Below, piece by piece: positions 26,514-34,621 of a stretch of 64,000 nucleotides of DNA. This DNA comes from Mongoliitalea daihaiensis (GTDB lineage Bacteria; Bacteroidota; Bacteroidia; Cytophagales; Cyclobacteriaceae), in the NCBI RefSeq assembly GCF_021596945.1, contig NZ_CP063779.1, forward strand, positions 747,501-811,500. The letters run 5' to 3'. The position numbers and the translations under genes were made by a program. The notes beneath the pieces were generated by a model, which was given only the letters and a program-made list of their open reading frames with translations, had not been told where the DNA came from and made no database searches. Numbering within the stretch: the stretch's first letter is position 1; each line of letters opens with the position of its first letter.

Positions 26514-27614
26514 ATGGTAGAGACTAAAACCGAGGAAAAAGTGAGAGAAGGTTCCATATATGGACAAATAACCTCTCTAGGCCATGAGCAGTTGGTCATT
26601 TGCTATGATGAGCCAACTGGCTTGAAAGCACTTATAGGTATTCACAACACTGTTCTTGGCCCTGCTTTGGGAGGGACACGTATGTGGAACTATGCCAGTG
26701 AGGCAGAAGCCATTACCGACGTATTGAGATTATCCAGAGGTATGACTTTCAAGGCTGCCATTTCAGGATTGAATCTTGGTGGTGGTAAGGCAGTAATTAT
26801 TGGAGATCCAAAATTAAAAAATGAAGCCTTCATGAGAAGGTTCGGTAGATTTGTAGAAAGTCTGAATGGAAAATACATCACTGCGGAAGATGTCAACACC
26901 AAGACCAGTGACATGGAATTTATCCGCATGGAGACCAAGCATGTAACTGGACTTCCTGAATACAAAGGTGGTGGAGGAGATCCTTCTCCTGTGACTGCTT
27001 ATGGAACTTACCTGGGAATGAAAGCTGCAGCTAAAAAAGCCTACGGAACTGATTCTTTGGAGGGAAAAAAGGTGGCCGTACAGGGGATTGGCCAGGTAGG
27101 TAAATTTTTAGTCAACCATTTGGTACAGGAAGGTGCCATTGTATATATCACCGATATCTTCGAAGATAGATTAAAAGCAGTTGCTGCAGATACCGGTGCT
27201 ACCGTAGTAGATCCTGCAATGATCTATGATATAGATATGGACATTTATGCTCCATGTGCCTTGGGTGCTACTGTTAATGACAATACCATTTCCCGATTGA
27301 AGTGTCAAGTAATTGCCGGTGGAGCTAACAATCAGTTGTTGGACGAAGAAAAGCATGGCCAATTACTGTTAGAAAAAGGCATTATCTTTGCTCCTGACTT
27401 CTTAATCAATGCGGGTGGTTTGATCAACGTATACACTGAATTCCAAGGTGGTTATAAGCGTGAAACAGCATACGGTCAAGCTGAAAAAATTTACGACACC
27501 TGTCTCGCTATTTTAAACAAATCGGAAGCAGATCGCATTCCTTCGCAACAAGCGGCTATCGAAATGGCTTGGAACAGAATAGAAGCAGTAGGTAAAGTTA
27601 AATTATCTTACTAA
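26514..27614 (+). CDS. Leucine/Glu/Phe/Val dehydrogenase family
   Basis: A 366-residue NAD-dependent amino-acid dehydrogenase, closest in layout to leucine or phenylalanine dehydrogenases; it deaminates an amino acid to its 2-oxo acid. LGPALGGTRMWNY near 42 and GLNLGGGKAVIIGDP near 85 hold the substrate and catalytic Lys, GGGGDPSPVTAYGTYLGMKA near 154 the next conserved block, and VAVQGIGQVGKFLV near 189 the NAD-binding Gly motif. CALGATVNDNTI and GGANNQL follow. A strong terminator ends it. The precise amino acid is not settled by sequence. Confidence 0.88.
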   Translation: MVETKTEEKVREGSIYGQITSLGHEQLVICYDEPTGLKALIGIHNTVLGPALGGTRMWNYASEAEAITDVLRLSRGMTFKAAISGLNLGGGKAVIIGDPKLKNEAFMRRFGRFVESLNGKYITAEDVNTKTSDMEFIRMETKHVTGLPEYKGGGGDPSPVTAYGTYLGMKAAAKKAYGTDSLEGKKVAVQGIGQVGKFLVNHLVQEGAIVYITDIFEDRLKAVAADTGATVVDPAMIYDIDMDIYAPCALGATVNDNTISRLKCQVIAGGANNQLLDEEKHGQLLLEKGIIFAPDFLINAGGLINVYTEFQGGYKRETAYGQAEKIYDTCLAILNKSEADRIPSQQAAIEMAWNRIEAVGKVKLSY

Positions 27615-27627
27615 TCCATTAAAAATC

Positions 27628-27668
27628 GCTCGCAAGGGAACTCAAGCCTCTTGTGAGCGGTTTTTTTC
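27628..27668 (+). terminator. Rho-independent terminator
   Basis: CGCTCGCAAG (27628-27637) pairs with CTTGTGAGCG (27651-27660) with one G-U pair, followed by G and seven T residues. It ends the dehydrogenase transcript. Confidence 0.9.
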
Positions 27669-27747
27669 ATGATAAACAGGGGGAATTAAAGGCTGATATC
27701 CTTTGCTTCCTACAAATTGAGTATATTTACGTTCTTTAAAATCAGGT

Positions 27748-28932
27748 ATGTTAAACAGAAGAATTCTCCGGGTAAAGGCTTTTCAAAACCTTTATGCCTA
27801 TGATCAGTGCAAGTCCTCCAATTTCAACCTTGCCAAGGATCGCATCAAAGATGCTTTTCAACCGGACTTAAACAGCATGGAAGTGCAGGATAAAAATCTC
27901 CTAAAAAAAGAAGCTGCAATAGCCACTGACCTGTTTGTATCCAACCTGAATAACGACATTTTGGACACCAAAGACTTTAGCCAACCTAAAATCATCAATG
28001 CTGTCAAAGATGCTTTAAATTTTTTCAGACAATCCAATACCAAAGATTACGAGTTTTTGATCAAAAACATGGTTTCTTCGGCTGAGCGATTACCCCAATT
28101 GTATTTGTATGCAATAAAATTACTCTTGGCCTTTAGCGATCATGTAGCTGGAGAGACGGCCCGTAAAAAGAAATTCAGCGGAGATAAGGTTTCCGTTACG
28201 CTTGGGGAAATGAACATGGCAAAGAATGTATTGCTGGATAAAATCCGTCATTCTAAAGAATTTGATGCTGCCTGCACGAGAAACCAAGTGGATTTGGAAG
28301 AATTAGAGCTCGAAATTAAAGAATGGTTTAGAGATTATGTCAAGCCATTGGAAGAATACCAAGCTTACATTGCCCTTTCTACGCCTTCAGCAGATGAGGA
28401 TTTCGAAATTGCCGACACCATTCTAAAAAAGGTCATTTTCCAAAATGAAGTGATTCTCAATTTCTTTTCGGAAAAAGATATGAATTGGACAGAAAATAAA
28501 TCCATTGTTAGGAGTTTGGCATCTAAAGTGCTTAAAAATGTTAAATCTCACTTGGATGAAACAGGGGAAGTACTCCCTGAAATCGCCTTGAACTGGGAGG
28601 AAGATAAGGAATTCTTCCAAAATATCTTTAACTTAACCATCCAAAATGACGATCAAAACAGAAAATTGATCGCTAAGAAGACAGAAAACTGGGATATTGA
28701 ACGAATAGCCCAAACTGATAAAATCATTTTATCAATGGCCTTGACAGAGATGCAAAACTTCCCAAGCATCCCAACAAAAGTAAGTATCAACGAGTACATT
28801 GATATCTCGAAGACATACAGCACTCCTAAAAGCAAGCAATTTGTCAACGGTTTGTTGGATGTGATGTCAAAAGAATTAACCGATAAGGGTTTAATCCGTA
28901 AAAGTGGTAGAGGACTCTTAGACAACAAATAG
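27748..28932 (+). CDS. nusB: Transcription antitermination factor NusB, long form
   Basis: A 394-residue protein, more than twice the usual 140. The N-terminus MLNRRILRVKAFQNLYAYDQ is like the start of NusB. The recognisable RNA-binding NusB helical domain is at the C-terminal end (about 270-385: NWDIERIAQTDKIILSMALT, SINEYIDISKTYSTPKSKQF). The middle (about 30-260) is helical and unlike NusB. Long NusB proteins of this form are usual in Bacteroidota. It starts a same-strand series running to coaE with gaps of 3-15 bp or small overlaps. Confidence 0.9.
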   Translation: MLNRRILRVKAFQNLYAYDQCKSSNFNLAKDRIKDAFQPDLNSMEVQDKNLLKKEAAIATDLFVSNLNNDILDTKDFSQPKIINAVKDALNFFRQSNTKDYEFLIKNMVSSAERLPQLYLYAIKLLLAFSDHVAGETARKKKFSGDKVSVTLGEMNMAKNVLLDKIRHSKEFDAACTRNQVDLEELELEIKEWFRDYVKPLEEYQAYIALSTPSADEDFEIADTILKKVIFQNEVILNFFSEKDMNWTENKSIVRSLASKVLKNVKSHLDETGEVLPEIALNWEEDKEFFQNIFNLTIQNDDQNRKLIAKKTENWDIERIAQTDKIILSMALTEMQNFPSIPTKVSINEYIDISKTYSTPKSKQFVNGLLDVMSKELTDKGLIRKSGRGLLDNK

Positions 28933-28943
28933 ACAACGACAAC

Positions 28944-29249
28944 ATGAGCAAAAATTCAAATGCATGGATAGCCTTTATCGCAGGAGCTGGAATCGGCGCT
29001 GCATTAGGCGTTTTATTCGCACCTGATACTGGAAAAAACACAAGAGATAAGCTTTCTTACCAACTTTCCAAATACAAAGAAGAGTTGGAGAGACTCGTGG
29101 CTGATTTGAAAGAGGGCAAGAATATGCCTCATAATGAAGCTAAATCTGAAGGAAACCGTGTGATCACAGATGCGAAAAATAAAGCCGAGAATTTATTGAG
29201 TGATGTCAATAAACTGATCGAACAAATCAATAAAGAAGCAACAAATTAA
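28944..29249 (+). CDS. YtxH domain protein
   Basis: A 101-residue protein. The N-terminal Gly/Ala-rich membrane helix (AWIAFIAGAGIGAALGVLFA) is followed by PDTGKNTRDKLS, the YtxH signature, then a charged helical tail. YtxH-type proteins are small membrane-anchored coiled-coil proteins of uncertain role, often stress-related. It lies 11 bp after nusB and 14 bp before the DUF1573 gene. Confidence 0.88.
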   Translation: MSKNSNAWIAFIAGAGIGAALGVLFAPDTGKNTRDKLSYQLSKYKEELERLVADLKEGKNMPHNEAKSEGNRVITDAKNKAENLLSDVNKLIEQINKEATN

Positions 29250-29263
29250 AACCCTTAACGATT

Positions 29264-29818
29264 ATGAAATACTTTAAAGTCCCTGCTTTGATGCTGGGAG
29301 CAGCTTTGATGGTATTTGCTTGTGATAGCAAAACTGAAAATGCAAGCGACCTAGCTGCAAAAAACGCAGAATTGGAACAAAGATTAGCGCGATTGGAAGC
29401 TGCACAACCTGTAGCTACGCCTACCAATGTGGTTAGCAATACCCCTTCAGATCCTTCTAGCTTAGGACAATTTAAATTTGAAGAAACAGATTTTAACTTT
29501 GGCACCATTGATGAAGGCAAAGTGATCGAAAAAATCTTCAAATTTACCAATGAAGGTCAGGCACCTTTGGTAATCTCCAATATCACAGCATCCTGCGGAT
29601 GTACAAGCCCTGATTGGAGTAAAACTCCTGTAAAACCAGGTGAAGAAGGCTTTGTAAAAGTGGTTTTTAATTCCACTGCCAAAACAGGTGCACAAGCACC
29701 AACGGTTACTATTCAAGCCAATACTACTCCAAACGTGACTCGCTTGAGCATGAGAGGAAATGTTACACCTAAATTATCTGCAAGTCCTGTAGCTGCTGGT
29801 CCTGTAAAAAGAGATTAA
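29264..29818 (+). CDS. DUF1573 lipoprotein
   Basis: A 184-residue lipoprotein: the signal sequence ends in a lipobox-like LMVFAC near 20, followed by a short coiled coil (AAKNAELEQRLARLEAAQP) and a DUF1573 immunoglobulin-like domain (about 65-165) with the characteristic FNFGTIDEGKVIEKIFKFTN and ITASCGCTSPDWSKTPVKPG. These proteins are very common in Bacteroidota, and their role is mostly unknown. The gene sits between YtxH and yajC with 14- and 3-bp gaps. Confidence 0.9.
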   Translation: MKYFKVPALMLGAALMVFACDSKTENASDLAAKNAELEQRLARLEAAQPVATPTNVVSNTPSDPSSLGQFKFEETDFNFGTIDEGKVIEKIFKFTNEGQAPLVISNITASCGCTSPDWSKTPVKPGEEGFVKVVFNSTAKTGAQAPTVTIQANTTPNVTRLSMRGNVTPKLSASPVAAGPVKRD

Positions 29819-29821
29819 TCT

Positions 29822-30136
29822 ATGACACTCAACTGGATACTTGCCCAAGGGATGGGCAGTGATATTATGGGCCAAGTATTTTTATTTGGTTCCATCATTT
29901 TGATCATGTATTTCTTCATGATCCGACCTCAACAGAAAAAACAAAAAGAAACCAAAAACTTTATCGACTCCATCAAAAAAGGAGACACTGTTGTCACCAT
30001 TGGAGGCATTCATGGTAAAGTTTATGCTTTAGAGGGAGAAACCGTAATTGTCGAATTGGATAAAGGCATGAAATTGAAAGTTGAAAAAACTGCAATTTCT
30101 GCTGATTTTTCCAAAAAATTAACGGGAACTAAATAA
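29822..30136 (+). CDS. yajC: Preprotein translocase subunit YajC
   Basis: A 104-residue single-pass inner-membrane protein accessory to SecDF. The membrane helix (IMGQVFLFGSIILIMYFFMI, about 12-31) is followed by RPQQKKQKETKNFIDSIKKG and the VVTIGGIHGKVYAL motif, both diagnostic. It starts 3 bp after the DUF1573 stop and is followed after 7 bp by the YbbR-like gene. Confidence 0.95.
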   Translation: MTLNWILAQGMGSDIMGQVFLFGSIILIMYFFMIRPQQKKQKETKNFIDSIKKGDTVVTIGGIHGKVYALEGETVIVELDKGMKLKVEKTAISADFSKKLTGTK

Positions 30137-30143
30137 GTTAACC

Positions 30144-31109
30144 TTGGCAAAAATCAATCGATTCTTTCCAAAACTCACTCCCGAAAAAGTGAGAAATCTC
30201 AAGGTGGCAGCTGCTTGCTTTTTAGCAGCTGCCACCTTTTGGGTTTTAAACGCCCTCAATAAGGATAATTACAATACAGTGGTAGATTATCCCATCGAAA
30301 TTATATTCGATGAAACTGAATTCATGGCTGTAGATAAACTTCCTTCTAGGGTTACCATTGAAGTCAATGGCAATGGTTGGGACCTACTCCGTAAATACTT
30401 TAAATTTAATGAGACTCCTTTTCTCATTGAAATCAACAACCCCTCTACTAAAGATTATTTGCTTACTTCAGATATTAGAAGAAGCTTGGCGGAAAATATC
30501 AGTCCCACTTCCCTGATATCGATGGTAACAGACACGGTGAAATTTAAAATTGATAAAATCGTTACCAGAAAAATAAAAATTGCAGCAGACACCAGCAACT
30601 TAAGTCTTGCAAAAAATTTCAGATTGGCTAGTGCCATCGAAATTGATCCTGCAATCGTTTCTGTCAAAGGACCAACCTCTATTTTACAAAAACTAAATGG
30701 AGAATTATTGGTAACAGTCGATGAAAATAAACTTTCTGGTAACTATAACAAAATCTTACCTCTTGAACTCCCATCAGGTACTAAGGAGTATTTGGAATTA
30801 GATGAAGAAAGTGTGCACATTCGCTTTGAAGTATTTCAATTACTGGAGGGTAACAAAAGACTAAAAACCAAACTTACCAACTTTCCAAAAACAGCTTCAT
30901 TAAAAGAAGATCCAGGTACAATAGTCATGTCTTATCTTGTGGATGAGCGGAAAGCAAAGCAACTTTCAGAAATGGATTTTGAAGCAGTCATCAATTATGC
31001 CAATAGGAATAGGGATGATAGTACTGTCCGCATTCAGATTTCTCCGAATCCATCTTTTTTAGAAAATGTTGTAATCAAACCAGAAGTCTTAAAGATCAAG
31101 TATGAATAA
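30144..31109 (+). CDS. YbbR-like protein (CdaR-type domains)
   Basis: A 321-residue protein with one N-terminal membrane helix (LKVAAACFLAAATFWVLNAL, about 20-39) and extracytoplasmic YbbR beta domains (DYPIEIIFDETEFMAVDKLP, RKIKIAADTSNLSLAKNFRL, ...SVKGPTSILQKL). In Firmicutes such proteins regulate the diadenylate cyclase CdaA; no cyclase gene is next to it here, so that role is not supported locally. The only reasonable start is TTG at 30144, since the first in-frame ATG would remove the membrane helix. It overlaps coaE by 8 bp. Confidence 0.85.
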   Translation: MAKINRFFPKLTPEKVRNLKVAAACFLAAATFWVLNALNKDNYNTVVDYPIEIIFDETEFMAVDKLPSRVTIEVNGNGWDLLRKYFKFNETPFLIEINNPSTKDYLLTSDIRRSLAENISPTSLISMVTDTVKFKIDKIVTRKIKIAADTSNLSLAKNFRLASAIEIDPAIVSVKGPTSILQKLNGELLVTVDENKLSGNYNKILPLELPSGTKEYLELDEESVHIRFEVFQLLEGNKRLKTKLTNFPKTASLKEDPGTIVMSYLVDERKAKQLSEMDFEAVINYANRNRDDSTVRIQISPNPSFLENVVIKPEVLKIKYE

Positions 31110-31713
31110 TCCAATGACTGTAGGTATTACAGGTGGGATTGGCTCTGGCAAATCTACTGTTGCAAAGATTTTTTCTATCTTAGGTATACCCGTTTATTTT
31201 GCTGATGATCGCGCCAAGTGGCTGATGAGTAGCCATGCACCCTTAAAATCAGCTATCATCACACACTTTGGGGAAGAATCATATACGAGCGAAGGCCACC
31301 TGAATCGAAGCTATCTCGCCAATCAGGTGTTCAATGATCCCGCCAAAACAGCGCTCATAAATAGCTTGGTACATCCTGCTGTAAAAAAGGATTTTGAGCA
31401 GTGGATTAGCATACAGCATAGCCCGTACATTTTAAAAGAAGCTGCTCTCCTTTTTGAAACCGGCTCCTACAAAGAACTGGATATGACCATCAATGTCAGT
31501 AGCCCCTTGATAATCCGCATTACCAGAATCATGTTACGTGACCCTCATCGAACCGAAGCGCAAATTCACGCCATCATTGATAAGCAATTGCCTGATGAAC
31601 AAAAGAATGCTTTGGCAGATTTTATTATTAAAAATGCGGACAATAAATTATTAATTCCACAGGTATTGAAAATCCATGAGAAAATCATTCGACAATCAGA
31701 AACTAAAAATTGA
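31102..31713 (+). CDS. coaE: Dephospho-CoA kinase
   Basis: CoaE phosphorylates the 3'-OH of dephospho-CoA in the last step of coenzyme A synthesis. The 203-residue protein has the P-loop GITGGIGSGKSTVAKIF near 8, YFADDRAKWL near 32 for substrate binding, LVHPAVKKDFEQW near 94, KEAALLFETGSYKELD near 113, and R-rich lid residues RITRIMLRDPHRTEAQIHAI. Its ATG overlaps the YbbR-like gene by 8 bp, and its 3' end overlaps the convergent small gene by 11 bp. Confidence 0.95.
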   Translation: MNNPMTVGITGGIGSGKSTVAKIFSILGIPVYFADDRAKWLMSSHAPLKSAIITHFGEESYTSEGHLNRSYLANQVFNDPAKTALINSLVHPAVKKDFEQWISIQHSPYILKEAALLFETGSYKELDMTINVSSPLIIRITRIMLRDPHRTEAQIHAIIDKQLPDEQKNALADFIIKNADNKLLIPQVLKIHEKIIRQSETKN

Positions 31714-31945
31714 GATTGATCTGATCTAGGTAAAATTTCATTCGACTATGCTTTTCAGGTAAAAAGTCAACATGGTCGATTTTGTCGAGCTTATGGTTGT
31801 AAAACACCTCCACATACCGATCTTCCAGCAAATACAAATTCACTTTGTGGGAATAATACCGGATTCCAACAATAAAAGTACCTTCCGTATAAAGCTTGTG
31901 TATTTTGATATGAAGGGGTAACTTCTTAAACTCCTCTTGCTCCAT
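31703..31945 (-). CDS. Hypothetical protein, 80 aa
   Basis: I do not recognise the family by name. Sequence begins MEQEEFKKLPLHIKIHKLYT, soluble, mostly beta (GTFIVGIRYYSHKVNLYLLE, RYVEVFYNHKLDKIDHVDFL). It directly follows the lipoprotein gene, with the two touching at 31945/31946, so they are probably cotranscribed. Its 3' end overlaps coaE by 11 bp on the opposite strand. Coding-like composition and tight packing make it likely real. Confidence 0.72.
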   Translation of the reverse strand: MEQEEFKKLPLHIKIHKLYTEGTFIVGIRYYSHKVNLYLLEDRYVEVFYNHKLDKIDHVDFLPEKHSRMKFYLDQINLNF

Positions 31946-32905
31946 TTATTCCAACTTTGTAAGTTCCATTTCTGACGCAATATAACCAAAAGCGGACCAA
32001 TATCCCGTATCCAATACCTGTTGGAAAATACTTTTCGCCATCAGCGTATCTCCTAATGCAAGATAATAGTTACCCAAACCATAGCCCTGTGTGACATATT
32101 GAAGGCCTTGATCATCTGCTGCTGTATCCCTACTCATCAAGTCACTTGGGGATAATTTGCCCTGATACATTTGTATGCGCTTATAATAGGCGTCATTTTC
32201 AATGATATTCATATCCGAATGTACAATTGAAATAGCCTGATTTGCATCCTCCAGTCGATTTAGCTTTACCAAGGTCATATAATACCAATCTAATGTTGCC
32301 ACTATCAGATCATCATTATCAGAAACCTGCATGCATTGCTCATAAGCAAGCAACGCTTTTTCGTAATCTGCTTTCAGATAATGTGCAAGCCCCAAGTGAT
32401 ACCAAACATTGAACTGAACAGAAGACAAGGGTATATTCAAAGCATTGGGAAGCCCATCTTCCTCTAATTGAATAGGTATTCCTTCCATCAATCGCGCTGC
32501 CTTTTCAAAATCTACAATAGCTTCATCCAATTTACGGATACTGATGTATCGATGCCCACGATGCCTCAGTGGTTCATATGCTTCCGGAAAGTCTTTGATA
32601 GCCTTCGAAAATGTCTTAATTGCCAAATCATACCTGCCTAAATACGCTTCTCTCCTACCAATCCAAATAAGATTTCCAAGAGATTGTTCGTCCTCATAAG
32701 CCTGCTCGGCCAGTTGCAATTTTTCTAGTTGAGATTTTTGAGAAGTAGAATCTACTTGAGTAACTAACGAGTCTCCTAAAAAGCTCATTCCTTGGAAAAT
32801 TTTCACATCAGGAATAGATACATGGTCCAATTGCATATTGACTTTTTTGGATTCAGGCTGACATGCAATTAACAGGATGGCCAACAATAAAAAACGGGAA
32901 ATCAT
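31946..32905 (-). CDS. TPR-repeat lipoprotein
   Basis: A 319-residue protein with a lipoprotein signal (MISRFLLLAILLIACQPESK; the Cys near 15 is the lipidation site). The rest is helical with tetratricopeptide-like units (AYLGRYDLAIKTFSKAIKDF, YISIRKLDEAIVDFEKAARL, YHLGLAHYLKADYEKALLAY). It is probably a periplasmic or outer-membrane scaffold; no specific partner is visible. The small gene at 31703 follows with no gap. Confidence 0.85.
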   Translation of the reverse strand: MISRFLLLAILLIACQPESKKVNMQLDHVSIPDVKIFQGMSFLGDSLVTQVDSTSQKSQLEKLQLAEQAYEDEQSLGNLIWIGRREAYLGRYDLAIKTFSKAIKDFPEAYEPLRHRGHRYISIRKLDEAIVDFEKAARLMEGIPIQLEEDGLPNALNIPLSSVQFNVWYHLGLAHYLKADYEKALLAYEQCMQVSDNDDLIVATLDWYYMTLVKLNRLEDANQAISIVHSDMNIIENDAYYKRIQMYQGKLSPSDLMSRDTAADDQGLQYVTQGYGLGNYYLALGDTLMAKSIFQQVLDTGYWSAFGYIASEMELTKLE

Positions 32906-32986
32906 AGTTTATAGATTTAGCGTTAGAAAACTTTGAGAAGCGAACACTCCTCTGTATTATTGAAGGTAAAAATATTCTAGTTGAAA

Positions 32987-33493
32987 ATGAATTTAATTGG
33001 CAAACAAAATCGCAAAAACAAAAATTTCTATTGGTTATCAGCGATTTTACTTACTTTTTTGATCACATCCTGTGGCTCTTCCAAAAAATTATATACACAA
33101 AATGTCAATAAAGTAGTAGATACTGCCAAATCTTACAGAGGTACTCCATATCGCTACGGCGGAACTACGCGGTCTGGAATAGACTGTTCAGCATTGATTT
33201 ACCATTCCTATGCAAGTATCGGCGTACAATTACCCCGAACCTCAGAAGCCCAAAGCAAAATTGGAAAAAAGGTCAATGACCGTAATCTTCAGAAAGGGGA
33301 TTTAGTGTTTTTTGCCACGGGAAGGAGAAAAAATAAAGTAACACATGCAGGAATCGTTACAGAAAATCAACGAGGAAGAGTCCTATTCATCCACTCCTCC
33401 ACAAGTTTGGGGGTAACAGAAGATAACCTTGAAAATAGGTATTGGTCCAAAGCCTTTTTATTTGGCAGGCGGGTATTGGATGAAAAAAAATAA
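32987..33493 (+). CDS. NlpC/P60 (C40) cell-wall peptidase lipoprotein
   Basis: A 168-residue lipoprotein: the lipobox LLTFLITSC near 30, then a short linker and an NlpC/P60 domain. The catalytic Cys is in RSGIDCSALIYHSYASI near 68, the His in VTHAGIVTEN near 122, and a second His in LFIHSSTSLGV. Such enzymes cleave D-Glu-diamino-acid bonds in peptidoglycan peptides. ATG at 32987 is preferred to TTG at 32981. It is divergent from the TPR lipoprotein (81 bp between them). Confidence 0.9.
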   Translation: MNLIGKQNRKNKNFYWLSAILLTFLITSCGSSKKLYTQNVNKVVDTAKSYRGTPYRYGGTTRSGIDCSALIYHSYASIGVQLPRTSEAQSKIGKKVNDRNLQKGDLVFFATGRRKNKVTHAGIVTENQRGRVLFIHSSTSLGVTEDNLENRYWSKAFLFGRRVLDEKK

Positions 33494-33557
33494 ACCCCAT
33501 ACATCCCAATTTGGAACGTACAGGGCTTACACACCATAAATAAAAAAATCCCAATGA

Positions 33558-34613
33558 TTATCTTGCTTTCACTAAGGCATATTCAAAGGACGGGCGACCT
33601 CTCTCTCCATCTCTGGTAAGGGATACAAACCGGACCTTATAAAAATTACCTCGAGTATCTTTCACGATGTAAAAACGATCGTTTCTAATGGTTGGAGCCA
33701 TATTTGGGCCTCCCCCACCTCGCCAATTAGACCCTATAGTCAGCCGATTATCGGCATTTAAAGTCAATCCTGGCAAATGGGTTTCATTGAAGTTGTCGTA
33801 ACCAATTTCAGATTCCAGCACCTGCACTGCCGTCACTCCACCGTAAATATTATGGAAGACCAAATCTTGAAAGAAATATGCTAAAGTCCCATTGACAGCT
33901 TGAGGAAACGGAGTGGTAGCAGTACCTGCATTCCATACAAAATCCCAATCCTCCTTCTTTGGCTCCACGTCTACTTTGCCTTGCTCAAACGAGACATAAA
34001 CAAAATTAAAATCAGGATTTTTTTGAATTTCCAACGTATTGAACGTAGCCGCATCTACATCTGCATGCTGCAAGACATACCTCCCATTTTGCTGCAGGAT
34101 ACGAATCTTTTTCCAAGGCCTCTCTTCAGCACCCATACTTCCCCTGTTAAGAATGTAAACTTTATTGTCTGCCTGAATCGTACTTACCGGAGAAATGATG
34201 GGTTGATTCAATGGATTCGATGGATTATCTACCCGTAAAAGAGCCTCCATATTGGAAAAGGTCATGTCCAAACCTCCAGATGACCTGAGATCTGCTGCTT
34301 GTGCATCACCAACTTGATTCAAATCATTGGCTGAAGTCTGGAAAGCCATCGCCCCTGTATTGCCGTTGATCAAGACTCTAAAGTCTGACCCAGTTGAAAA
34401 TGCCAAATCCCAACGCTGCCGCTGTACAATAGTTTGCTCACCAGTTCGCAAATTGATAAATGCCATATTTGGAAAACTAGCACCTCCTCCATTGATTTCA
34501 ATGAAGCCTTCCATGGCAGGATCAGGTTCCATAATAGGAGATTCTGCTGAATCACAAGCAAAAACCCCCATCGAGAGGACTAAAAGTCCAATTAGTAATT
34601 GATTAAGTTTCAT
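33558..34613 (-). CDS. hmuY: HmuY-family heme-binding lipoprotein
   Basis: A 351-residue lipoprotein. The signal MKLNQLLIGLLVLSMGVFAC gives the lipidated Cys at 20. The remainder fits the HmuY family: INLRTGEQTIVQRQRWDLAF, then a mainly beta protein with repeated FNTLEIQKNPDFNFVYVSFE-type strands and a conserved C-terminal YIVKDTRGNFYKVRFVSL. In Porphyromonas gingivalis HmuY takes heme from host carriers and hands it to HmuR. It is the last gene of the operon, 8 bp after the receptor gene, which supports that role. Heme-ligating residues cannot be fixed by eye. ATG at 34613 is chosen because it starts the signal sequence. Confidence 0.88.
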   Translation of the reverse strand: MKLNQLLIGLLVLSMGVFACDSAESPIMEPDPAMEGFIEINGGGASFPNMAFINLRTGEQTIVQRQRWDLAFSTGSDFRVLINGNTGAMAFQTSANDLNQVGDAQAADLRSSGGLDMTFSNMEALLRVDNPSNPLNQPIISPVSTIQADNKVYILNRGSMGAEERPWKKIRILQQNGRYVLQHADVDAATFNTLEIQKNPDFNFVYVSFEQGKVDVEPKKEDWDFVWNAGTATTPFPQAVNGTLAYFFQDLVFHNIYGGVTAVQVLESEIGYDNFNETHLPGLTLNADNRLTIGSNWRGGGGPNMAPTIRNDRFYIVKDTRGNFYKVRFVSLTRDGERGRPSFEYALVKAR

Positions 34614-34621
34614 AATAGAAA

